Source of the DNA: an uncultured Prevotellaceae bacterium | GTDB lineage: Bacteria; Bacteroidota; Bacteroidia; Bacteroidales; Muribaculaceae | NCBI GenBank assembly: GCA_900556245.1 | Contig: USOC01000030.1 | Coordinates: forward strand, 1-8,793 | Reading direction: 5' to 3' | DNA: 8,793 nt | Part shown: positions 1-5,658 of the stretch, one piece after another | Layout of the letters: each line of letters starts with the position of its first letter | Numbering within the stretch: position 1 is the first letter of the stretch | The notes under the pieces: model-generated | Databases searched by the model: none | What the model was told of the DNA's origin: nothing | Seen by the model: the letters and a program-made list of their open reading frames with translations, nothing else | Translations under genes and position numbers: made by a program

Positions 1-588
1 CACTATAATTTTGCCAGCGTTTTCTATCACATACGGGATAGTGGCTAAATCCTCAAAATATTTTCCTTCCGGAAATCGGCAGCTTTTCCAAAGGATGCGT
101 CGGTATATCTTGTTCCAAGCATAGCTGTGGACAAAACCATCGCGTTCCACCCAGTTGTGGAATGTCTCGATTCGATATCCGTTGCCCGAAAATGGCAGAT
201 AGATTTCTTCTTTTTTGTTTCCTGTATTTTTGATTACCGGATATTCAAGGCACATTGCGTCAGACTTTTCCAATATTTGCATATTGGCAGTGTAGGTGTC
301 CGGCTTAATAGTGTCGTCTGAGTCTACAAAGGTGATAAAGTTTCCTTCGGCTATGTCAATGCCTGTGTTGCGAGCGGCGCTGAGACCGCCGTTGACAGGG
401 CGGTGAACGACACGGATTCTGTTGTCGGTGTCGGCAATCTCGTCGCATAGTTGGGGGCAACGGTCGGGCGAGCAGTCGTCAACAAGAATGACTTCAAAAT
501 CGGAATACGTTTGGGCCAAAACGCTGGCGACGCATTCTTGCAAATATTGTTCTACGTTGTAAACCGGTATGATTATGCTAAGTTTCAT
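1..588 (-). CDS. Family 2 glycosyltransferase (GT-A fold), 3' end cut by window edge
   Basis: The first 196 codons of a GT2 glycosyltransferase are present and the frame is still open at base 1. I translated it directly: it begins MKLSIIIPVYNVEQYLQECV, the typical first beta strand and nucleotide-binding start of GT2 enzymes. It continues with VDDCSPD (about residues 36-42), NGGLSAARNTG (about 66-76) and FVDSDD (about 87-92), the metal/sugar-nucleotide DxD region. Such enzymes move a sugar from an activated nucleotide donor to a polysaccharide, lipid or protein acceptor at the cytoplasmic face of the membrane; donor and acceptor cannot be told. The ATG at 588 fits the family start exactly. 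The upstream region carries two TAnnTTTG promoter elements, and the distance from the nearer one leaves a leader of roughly 90 nt. The C-terminal half lies outside the window, so membrane anchoring cannot be judged. Confidence 0.92.
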   Translation of the reverse strand, partial: MKLSIIIPVYNVEQYLQECVASVLAQTYSDFEVILVDDCSPDRCPQLCDEIADTDNRIRVVHRPVNGGLSAARNTGIDIAEGNFITFVDSDDTIKPDTYTANMQILEKSDAMCLEYPVIKNTGNKKEEIYLPFSGNGYRIETFHNWVERDGFVHSYAWNKIYRRILWKSCRFPEGKYFEDLATIPYVIENAGKIIV

Positions 589-685
589 GCAAAGGCTCTT
601 CTGGTGGCTTAAGTGCTAAAGTAGACAGGGAGGAAAAGCATCAAGAAAACTTGAATGATTTAGCCAAACCGTATCCTATCTTATG

Positions 686-693
686 CAAAGATA
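686..693 (-). promoter_or_regulatory. Proximal -7 element of the left glycosyltransferase
   Basis: The minus strand reads TATCTTTG, a perfect Bacteroidetes -7 box (TAnnTTTG), 98 bp before the ATG at 588. It sits in a palindrome, CTATCTT-TGCAT-AAGATAG, so the -7 box could also be an operator or form a small hairpin at the start of the transcript. No good -33 TTTG box is visible. Confidence 0.6.
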
Positions 694-758
694 GTGAAAG
701 TCGAGGGGAGAAATTTGAATTTATTCAGAATTTATCCCGAGACGCATCCTATCTTATA

Positions 759-766
759 CAAAGATA
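759..766 (-). promoter_or_regulatory. Distal -7 element of the left glycosyltransferase
   Basis: This is a second TATCTTTG on the minus strand, exactly 73 bp upstream of the proximal box. It is again followed by ATAAGATAGGATGCG, so the same box-plus-leader unit occurs twice in tandem. No convincing -33 box is seen. Confidence 0.5.
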
Positions 767-810
767 AGAATTTTTGGGTGTATGAGGGGTTGTTTTGTAT
801 GAAATCGCTT

Positions 811-1566
811 TTAATTTTTATCAGCTGCTTTCGACTTTTGTTTGGCTTCTTTTTTCTGAATGATATTGATAAAAGAAGAGCTGATGATACCGGTCGGAAT
901 CGCAACCATTGCCACTCCGATTAGGCAAATGACACTGCCCAAAACTTTTCCCATCGGCGTAATCGGGTAGATATCGCCGTAACCGACGGTCGCAAATGTG
1001 ACGATAGCCCACCACATGCCGTCCCCGATGTTGGCGAAAACTTCCGGCTGTGCACTTCGTTCGATGTAGTACATCAGAATGGCGGAGAAGCAGACGGTAA
1101 TCAAGCAGGCGGTGTAAGCGGTTGCGAGTTCTTCTTTGACTGCTACAAGAGCTTTTCCTATCGTCTGGAAAGAGGAAGAGTGGCGTATGAGCTTGAAAAT
1201 TATAAAGATATATGGAAGTATGATGATGTGTACGATAGGGGTGTCCCAATAAATATGGGTGAGCACGCAGGGTAGAATTGCAACGAAATCGACAAATCCG
1301 TAGAATGAAAAGACGTATTTCATGCGGGCTTTAAGTTTTGATTGTCCTCTGCGTAATGCAGGAGCGGCAAGTATGCGCGCCGAATATTCGACCAGAAAGA
1401 CAAGCGACGCCAGATGAGAGACGGCAAACAGTGGTATTTTGTAGGGAGCCATTTCTTTGAATGAACTGGCAATGACCGCGAGTATCGAAATGAAAATGAA
1501 AAACAGCACAAAGTATCGGGCGAATTTACCGCGAAGAAAACGTTGTATCAGAAAGTATAGTTTCAT
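811..1566 (-). CDS. Voltage-gated-type potassium channel (six-TM, ion transporter family)
   Basis: This 251-residue membrane protein has the layout of a bacterial Kv-like channel subunit, which would act as a tetramer in the inner membrane passing K+. Hydrophobic segments lie at about 16-34 (S1), 45-66 (S2, with acidic E60), 84-103 (S3, with D93), 112-128 (S4 region), 149-168 (S5) and 205-231 (S6). The pore helix WWAIVTFA precedes the K+ selectivity filter TVGYGD at 193-198. The S4 region carries only K125, R128 and H129, far fewer positive charges than the regularly spaced arginines of true voltage sensors, so strong voltage gating is doubtful. The tail is short and lysine-rich with no RCK/TrkA domain. 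The ATG at 1566 gives a full-length protein and has its own TAATTTTG box upstream. It appears monocistronic. Confidence 0.9.
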   Translation of the reverse strand: MKLYFLIQRFLRGKFARYFVLFFIFISILAVIASSFKEMAPYKIPLFAVSHLASLVFLVEYSARILAAPALRRGQSKLKARMKYVFSFYGFVDFVAILPCVLTHIYWDTPIVHIIILPYIFIIFKLIRHSSSFQTIGKALVAVKEELATAYTACLITVCFSAILMYYIERSAQPEVFANIGDGMWWAIVTFATVGYGDIYPITPMGKVLGSVICLIGVAMVAIPTGIISSSFINIIQKKEAKQKSKAADKN

Positions 1567-1608
1567 TGTCTATGTTTTGCTTTTGTTCGGAGCATAGTGA
1601 TGTTTTGG

Positions 1609-1616
1609 CAAAATTA
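1609..1616 (-). promoter_or_regulatory. Putative -7 element of the potassium channel gene
   Basis: The minus strand reads TAATTTTG, matching TAnnTTTG, 42 bp upstream of the ATG at 1566. A recognisable -33 TTTG box is not seen, so this is a moderate call. Confidence 0.45.
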
Positions 1617-1763
1617 GCGGTTTGCGGTGGAATGTGGTAGGCGATTGTTTGTGTTTAGGTAGAAAGTGTTGGTGCAATGGTTCGATTTGCATAAGATATG
1701 GTTGATGGTGTTAGCGGAATGTTGATAAAGATGGATGGAACGGAGAAGTTGGATTTGGCATAA

Positions 1764-1800
1764 TTTCACTACCTTTGCACAAGATAGGATGTGCCTTGGC
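1764..1800 (+). repeat. Third copy of the shared promoter/leader core
   Basis: This 37-bp stretch differs at about 6 positions from minus-strand 698-662 upstream of the left glycosyltransferase. It covers the -7 box and what should be the first bases of the transcript (AAGATAGGATG and CCTTGGC). The same core therefore occurs before dnaB and before both glycosyltransferase genes. Confidence 0.65.
1770..1777 (+). promoter_or_regulatory. -7 element of dnaB
   Basis: TACCTTTG is a perfect TAnnTTTG box 63 bp before the dnaB ATG. A TTG triplet at 1749-1751, 18 bp upstream, is a weak -33 candidate. The bases around and after the box (about 1764-1800) closely match the proximal promoter of the left glycosyltransferase: TTTCACTAyCTTTGCAyAA followed by GATAGGATrYG and then TTGGC. 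Confidence 0.6.
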
Positions 1801-1840
1801 TTTGCATGGTCCGTCCCGTGTAAACGAAAAGAATAACGAT

Positions 1841-2515
1841 ATGGAGTTTGTTAACGACAATAATAAATACCGGCGAAACAGACCGGTGCATAAATCTGAT
1901 TTGGCGGAGAACGGAAAGTTGCAGCCTCAGGATAAAGAGTTGGAGGATGCTGTCCTTGGCGCATTGATGTTGGAGAAGGATGCTTACTCAATAGTAAGTG
2001 ATATCTTGCAGGAAGAGTCTTTTTATGATACTGCGAATCAGAAGATTTTTCAGGCAATCAGCGATTTGGGCGTTCGGCAGCAGCCAATTGATATGCTGAC
2101 AGTCACTCAGCAGTTGCGAGCCAATGGAACACTCGATGAGGTCGGAGGTCCGCTTCACATATCGGAGTTGACGGCAAACGTGGCTTCTGCGGCTCACATT
2201 GAATATCATGCGCGGATTATTGCGCAGAAGAGTCTTGCTCGAAAGTTGATCAATTTCAGTTCGAGGATACAGGAAAAAGCATTCGACGAGTCGTATGATA
2301 TCGATGATTTGTTGCAGGAGGCTGAAGGCCAGATTTTTGAAATTTCTCAAGGTAATTTGAAAAAGGACTTCACGCATATAGACCCTGTTATCAATTCTGC
2401 CATAGAGCAAATTGAAAGACGGCTTTTGTCCTTTCAATGGCAAAAAACATGGCGGTCGACTATAACACGCCCGTGGCTATCTTTTCGCTTGAAATGTCGA
2501 ATCTGCAATTGGTGA
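1841..2515 (+). pseudogene. dnaB: dnaB replicative helicase, N-terminal fragment (gene broken by deletion and frameshift)
   Basis: Residues 1-193 are a normal Bacteroidetes DnaB N-terminus. A charged lead of about 30 residues is followed by the helical N-terminal domain (about 30-135; ELEDAVLGALMLEKDAY, HISELTANVASAAHIEYHAR) that contacts primase and forms the ring collar. The linker helix runs to DPVINSAIEQIER (181-193). At about 2414-2420 the sequence jumps directly into codons for KTAFVLSMAKNMAV, which belong just after the Walker A motif, in another frame. The N fragment then reads about 30 out-of-frame residues to a stop at 2513-2515. The start at 1841 is chosen because the reading frame before it lies in the promoter-proximal leader and does not resemble DnaB. 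With no P-loop this product cannot be a helicase. If this is not an assembly error, another dnaB must exist elsewhere. Confidence 0.85.
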
Positions 2516-3291
2516 ATCGTCTGATATCTAATGTCTGTGAGATTGAAAGCGAAAAAATTAAAAGTGGTCGGTTGACTCAGTCAGAATGGGAGCAGCTGAA
2601 TACGCGTGTCCGGAAATTATATGGAGCACCCTTGTTCATCGATGATACGCCGAGCCTGTCTATTCTTGAACTCCGCACCAAAGCGCGTCGTCTCGTTAGG
2701 GAGCACAATGTGAAGATAATCATCATCGACTATTTGCAGTTGATGAATGCCAGCGGAATGAAATTTGGACGGCGTGAGCAGGAGGTTAGCATGAGTTCTC
2801 GTTCGCTGAAGCAGGTGGCGAAGGAAGTGAACATTCCGATTATTGCTTTGTCGCAGTTGAGCCGTAAAGTGGAAGAACGTAATGATGGAAACAAGCGTCC
2901 GCAGTTGTCCGACCTCCGTGAGTCGGGGGCGATTGAGCAAGATGCTGATATCGTTTGTTTCATCCACCGTCCGGAGTACTATACACGCTCTGCTGTTGAT
3001 GCCAACAACCGTTCGATCCGTGGCTTGGCTGAGTTTATTGTTGCCAAGCATCGTAGTGGATCGGTCGATGATGTGGAAATGACGTTTGTTGCCAAATACG
3101 CTCGTTTCCAAAATCGCGACGAGGATTACTCTTATGCGCTGGAGACCATTGATTCGAAACTGAATGCACAGGCGGGAGGAGGAGAATATGATCCGACAGC
3201 TTCTTCCGGAAGTTTTGGACAGATTGATGTCAGCAGTTTAGGTCTGGACGACACAAACGTGGGACCGAATCCTGACTTTATGCACGATTAG
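2416..3291 (+). pseudogene. dnaB: dnaB replicative helicase, C-terminal RecA-like ATPase fragment lacking Walker A
   Basis: The second half of DnaB continues here in the frame shifted relative to the N fragment; the first plausible ATG is 2437. It opens with KTAFVLSMAKNMAV, so only the last lysine-threonine of the GxxxxGK(T/S) loop survives, and the codon before that lysine is TGA in this frame. The rest of the motor domain is intact: SLEMSNLQLVNRL, IDDTPSLSILELRTKARRL, the Walker B strand IIIIDYLQLM, LSQLSRKVEER, SDLRESGAIEQDADIVCFIHRPEYY, and AKHRSGSVDDV, which carries the family arginine finger. The gene ends with the usual acidic, low-complexity DnaB tail. Compared with related DnaB proteins from memory, about 41 codons are missing between the halves. 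The lost length must be 1 mod 3 bases to restore frame, roughly 124 bp. There are no internal stops outside the junction, which argues for a recent lesion or an assembly artefact. Confidence 0.85.
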
Positions 3292-3464
3292 GGTTGTGGC
3301 TTTGTTCTGTCGGCACCAAGAGTGTCGTTTGTGGAAGCAATGATTCCCGTCTTTATAGCCGGAGTCGTTGCTTCGCTTCCTTCCGGCAGACATAAGTCGA
3401 GTAAGATAGGCATTCCGACTAAAATTACAGTCATCAATGCCATGCTTAGAATGAATCTTTTCAT
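3288..3464 (-). CDS. Small hypothetical protein with one N-terminal membrane segment
   Basis: This is a 58-residue reading frame starting MKRFILSMALMTVILVGMPI: a short basic start, then a hydrophobic stretch at about 4-24, then a polar tail ending RTKPQP. It could be a small membrane or secreted peptide. I do not recognise a family. The ATG at 3464 is preferred over an in-frame TTG at 3488, which would put polar residues before the hydrophobic stretch. There is no clear ribosome binding site or TAnnTTTG box just upstream. It follows radC on the same strand after 65 bp and might be read from the radC transcript. Its stop overlaps the dnaB stop in convergent orientation. It may equally be a chance frame. 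Confidence 0.3.
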   Translation of the reverse strand: MKRFILSMALMTVILVGMPILLDLCLPEGSEATTPAIKTGIIASTNDTLGADRTKPQP

Positions 3465-3529
3465 ACTATTTTGTATTGTCTTAAACAAATTTTGTCAAAG
3501 CCAGTCGTTTTTTGTGCCAATGAAGAATG

Positions 3530-4231
3530 TCAGAGTTTTCCTTCACAGGCATAGCTGTAGTAGCTGCCGGCAGTGATTATTAAGTGGTCGACTATCGAGA
3601 TGTCCAGCAGTTTGGCGGCTTCTTTGATGCGCTCGGTCATGCGATCGTCCTGTATACTCGGACGGAGGTTGCCGGACGGATGGTTGTGGATGAGAATGAT
3701 GGCTGTCGCCAGATTTTCAATGGCATGGCGAAGCAATATTTTTGTGTCGACCACTGTCGCGGTTACACCGCCTTGGCTGATTTTCACTTTATCAATCATG
3801 CGTTTCGAATTGTTGAGGTAGATTGCCCAAAACTCTTCGTGGGGGAGATTCCCAATCTGGCTTTGAAAAAGAGCCCAAACTTTATCAGCGTTGTTGAGCA
3901 GAGGGGATTCCGGTATTTCTTCAAGTGCGTAGCGCTTTCCTAATTCAATGGCGGCAAGTAGTGTGACCGCCTTGGCATCCCCAACGCCTTTAAACGATTT
4001 TACAAGATTGCGAATAGAACGTTTTCCCAATTCCGACAGTTTGTTGCCGGATTCCTGCAAAATTCGCTGAGACAGATTGATGACAGATTCTCCGTGAGTT
4101 CCACTACCCAGTAATAAGGCGATGAGCTCGGTTGTCGTCAGCGACTGCAGCCCGTGGGCGATTGCTTTTTCCCGCGGACGATCTTCTTTTGTCAAGTCGA
4201 TGATGCGACGATTGTAGCTATTGTCAGACAT
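3530..4231 (-). CDS. radC: RadC family protein (JAB/MPN+ metalloprotease-like fold)
   Basis: This 233-residue protein has the full RadC layout. The N-terminal UPF0758 helical domain (about 8-105) includes ALLLGSGTHGE and a helix-hairpin-helix-like FKGVGDAKAVTLLAAIELGKR at 74-100. The C-terminal JAB1/MPN domain (about 112-233) has the JAMM metal signature complete: E132/E133 in HEEFWAIYLN, then H182 and H184 in IHNHPSG, with S192 and D195 after it. The residues for zinc binding are therefore all present. RadC was first linked to DNA repair, but its biochemical role is not settled. The length is normal. The ATG at 4231 lies one base after the stop of the upstream glycosyltransferase, so the two genes are almost certainly one transcript and may be translationally coupled. 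Confidence 0.95.
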   Translation of the reverse strand: MSDNSYNRRIIDLTKEDRPREKAIAHGLQSLTTTELIALLLGSGTHGESVINLSQRILQESGNKLSELGKRSIRNLVKSFKGVGDAKAVTLLAAIELGKRYALEEIPESPLLNNADKVWALFQSQIGNLPHEEFWAIYLNNSKRMIDKVKISQGGVTATVVDTKILLRHAIENLATAIILIHNHPSGNLRPSIQDDRMTERIKEAAKLLDISIVDHLIITAGSYYSYACEGKL

Positions 4232-4232
4232 T

Positions 4233-5231
4233 TTATTTCCCCTTTCTGATGGCTATCTCTTCATCTATGTTTCTTCCCTTTCGAAGTAGAATCTTGTTAA
4301 AGAAAGCTTTCAGGAAACCGCAGCCGTAGCCTCCCAGCTGGATGATGCTGGTGACGATTGCGAGTGTTGCGATTTTTAGGTTTTTTGTGGAAATAAGTGC
4401 GCAGAAGAAAATGGCAGCGATATAAGCAATCAGCGGAGTGATGAACAGCCAGGACAATGTCAAGGCTAAAACGCCCATCGCAACAACCCCCATTACAAAA
4501 ACGGCGGGTAGCCAATGGACGGCTTTCAGAGAGTCGGGATAGAGAAGGTAGAGGGTGATGCGTGACATTCCGAACACATAGACTTGTCGGCAGAATAACT
4601 GCATATTGACGCGACGTTTGTGATAGACAAAAGCATCGCGGATGAGCGAGATGGAAAAACCGGCTTGTCGGATGCGTGTACTCATATCGATATCTTCAGA
4701 AAACATTTCTCTGAAGCCTCCCACTTTTTCCCATACTCGGCGTGAAAAGCCCATATTGAACGTGCGGGGAACGAATTTTTCAAGTTGCACTTTGCCGCCC
4801 CTGATGCCTCCTGTCGTAAGGAATGAGGTCATTGAGTAGTTGATGGCCTTCTGGGTATCTGAGAAAGAGCTGTGTGCAGCATCCGGTCCTCCAAAGCAGT
4901 CGGTGAAGTCCTTTTCCAAAGCTGTTTTCAGAGTCGAAATATACTGTTCCGGTATGACGCAATCAGAGTCGAAAAACAGGAAATACGAACCTTTTGCACG
5001 TTCAAGACCATAGTTTCTGGCGATGCTGCGTCCTTCGTTTTCCTTGAAAAAGTATTTGACGTCGACCAGATGTTCAAATTCTTTTACGGCACCAACGCAT
5101 GGAAGGGACGAACCATCTTCCACCAAAACCACTTCAAAGTCTTTGTCTGATTGTTTGGAAAGACTTTCCAATAAATCGCGCACTTCATCAAGGCGATTAT
5201 ATACCGGGATAATTATTGAAAAATAGGGCAT
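4233..5231 (-). CDS. Family 2 glycosyltransferase with C-terminal membrane helices
   Basis: This 332-residue GT2 enzyme starts MPYFSIIIPVYNRLDEVRDL. It contains LVEDGSS (36-42), NEGRSIARNYGLE (65-77), the donor/metal site FFDSD (86-90) and the acceptor-side FSEDIDMSTRIRQAG (177-191), whose ED is the usual catalytic-base region. Between these, RTFNMGFSRRVWEKVGGF matches the GT2 segment that recognises and positions the substrate. After about residue 240, two or three hydrophobic segments (about 241-262, 264-284 and 288-303) should anchor the enzyme in the inner membrane, and the tail is basic. It probably adds a sugar to a lipid-linked glycan or exported polysaccharide; the specific sugar is unknown. 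It is the first gene of an operon with radC. It has a short leader of about 15-20 nt from the nearer of two -7-type boxes. Confidence 0.93.
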   Translation of the reverse strand: MPYFSIIIPVYNRLDEVRDLLESLSKQSDKDFEVVLVEDGSSLPCVGAVKEFEHLVDVKYFFKENEGRSIARNYGLERAKGSYFLFFDSDCVIPEQYISTLKTALEKDFTDCFGGPDAAHSSFSDTQKAINYSMTSFLTTGGIRGGKVQLEKFVPRTFNMGFSRRVWEKVGGFREMFSEDIDMSTRIRQAGFSISLIRDAFVYHKRRVNMQLFCRQVYVFGMSRITLYLLYPDSLKAVHWLPAVFVMGVVAMGVLALTLSWLFITPLIAYIAAIFFCALISTKNLKIATLAIVTSIIQLGGYGCGFLKAFFNKILLRKGRNIDEEIAIRKGK

Positions 5232-5250
5232 AGTTGCTTTTATTTTTTTG

Positions 5251-5258
5251 CAAAGATA
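5251..5258 (-). promoter_or_regulatory. Proximal -7 element of the glycosyltransferase-radC operon
   Basis: The minus strand reads TATCTTTG, a perfect TAnnTTTG box ending 19 bp before the ATG at 5231. The sequence in front of it (CTTTCAC) is the same as at the proximal box of the left glycosyltransferase. No clear -33 box is visible. Confidence 0.6.
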
Positions 5259-5323
5259 GTGAAAGGTGAGAGGAGAAATTTGGATTTATACAAAATTTAT
5301 CCCAAGACGCACCCTATCTTTTG

Positions 5324-5331
5324 TAAAGATA
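5324..5331 (-). promoter_or_regulatory. Degenerate distal -7 element of the glycosyltransferase-radC operon
   Basis: The minus strand reads TATCTTTA, one base off the TAnnTTTG consensus at its conserved final G, again exactly 73 bp upstream of the proximal box. The change may weaken or kill it, so this is probably a decayed copy of the distal promoter seen before the left glycosyltransferase. Confidence 0.35.
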
Positions 5332-5444
5332 TGAAAACTCAAGGGTAAAAGCAATTGTGACTTTTTGGTTCTGGAACGAATTTCCTGGATTATATCGGGA
5401 AAACTGATGGGCAATGGTGTTAATCAGACTGTTGGGGTAGGTAC

Positions 5445-5475
5445 AAAAAAAATTGATTGTCTCCCGACAACCAAT
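5445..5475 (-). terminator. Rho-independent terminator of the short RNA
   Basis: On the minus strand, ATTGGTTGTC and GACAATCAAT pair as a 10-bp stem with one G-U pair around a GGGA tetraloop, followed directly by eight T's (5452-5445). The GNRA-type loop and T tract make this a textbook intrinsic terminator in this direction. Confidence 0.75.
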
Positions 5476-5510
5476 CTTAATTAACCTTAAATCTAATACC
5501 ATGAAAAACA
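5445..5510 (-). ncRNA. Putative short non-coding RNA or attenuated leader
   Basis: A transcript started by the box at 5516-5523 would run about 65 nt through an AT-rich stretch (GTGTTTTTCATGGTATTAG, then ATTTAAGGTTAATT) and end in a strong hairpin with eight U's. From memory, closely similar promoter-leader-hairpin units recur between genes in Bacteroides and relatives; I cannot give a family name. It lies between the plug-protein gene and the glycosyltransferase gene, all on the minus strand. It could therefore be a free small RNA or a leader that attenuates transcription into the glycosyltransferase. No open frame of useful length lies within it on this strand. Confidence 0.45.
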
Positions 5511-5515
5511 CATTG

Positions 5516-5545
5516 CAAAGGTACTCACTTTATCTTAAACTGCAA
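5516..5545 (-). promoter_or_regulatory. Promoter of a short RNA unit
   Basis: The minus strand has TTGC (5545-5542), 18 bp of spacer, then TACCTTTG (5523-5516), a perfect -7 box. The next rho-independent terminator is only about 65 bp downstream, with no credible gene between them. Confidence 0.55.
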
Positions 5546-5575
5546 GCGTTTGATATAAAAATGTCATAAGCATTA

Positions 5576-5592
5576 CAATTGTTTAACAATTG
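5576..5592. repeat. 17-bp AT-rich palindrome
   Basis: CAATTGT and ACAATTG flank TTA as a perfect inverted repeat, 67 bp past the stop of the plug-protein gene. It lacks a T tract, so it is a weak terminator candidate, or possibly a protein binding site near the promoter of the short RNA. Confidence 0.4.
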
Positions 5593-5658
5593 ATATTTCT
5601 TGTGTTAATAAAGTTTGCAAGCGCAGGTCTGTTTGAGATAGGGATAGGGGTTTTTCTA

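Larger units (their letters stand above)
686..766 (-). repeat. 81-bp tandem-promoter repeat, copy A
   Basis: On the minus strand this 81-bp stretch aligns without gaps to 5251-5331 with about 70 of 81 bases identical by eye. Both copies begin and end with a -7-type box 73 bp apart and carry the common core GATAGGrTGCGTCTyGGGAT and a later CCAAATTTCTCC-like stretch. Both lie directly upstream of a family 2 glycosyltransferase gene in the same orientation. It may be a dispersed regulatory repeat or the trace of a duplicated promoter region. Confidence 0.75.
5251..5331 (-). repeat. 81-bp tandem-promoter repeat, copy B
   Basis: This is the ungapped counterpart of 686-766, about 86 percent identical by eye, with the same 73-bp spacing of the two boxes. 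Downstream of the proximal box the similarity stops: copy A continues with ATAAGATAGGATACGG, whereas copy B goes into an A-rich stretch and the start codon. Confidence 0.75.

Noticed and set aside
694..924. 76-codon plus-strand frame over the tandem-promoter repeat
   Set aside because: It spans the repeat and then runs antisense into the potassium channel gene; chance frame.
2405..2440. Programmed ribosomal frameshift joining the two dnaB fragments
   Set aside because: A frameshift would restore the frame but not the roughly 41 missing residues with the P-loop, and no slippery heptamer or downstream hairpin is evident.
1841..3291. An intein or intron inside dnaB, common at the P-loop
   Set aside because: There is no inserted sequence at all; material is missing rather than added.
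5501..5569. 22-codon plus-strand frame MKNTLQRYSL as a leader peptide
   Set aside because: It is antisense to the short RNA promoter. The apparent coding look comes from the promoter sequence read backwards, and no plus-strand gene follows.
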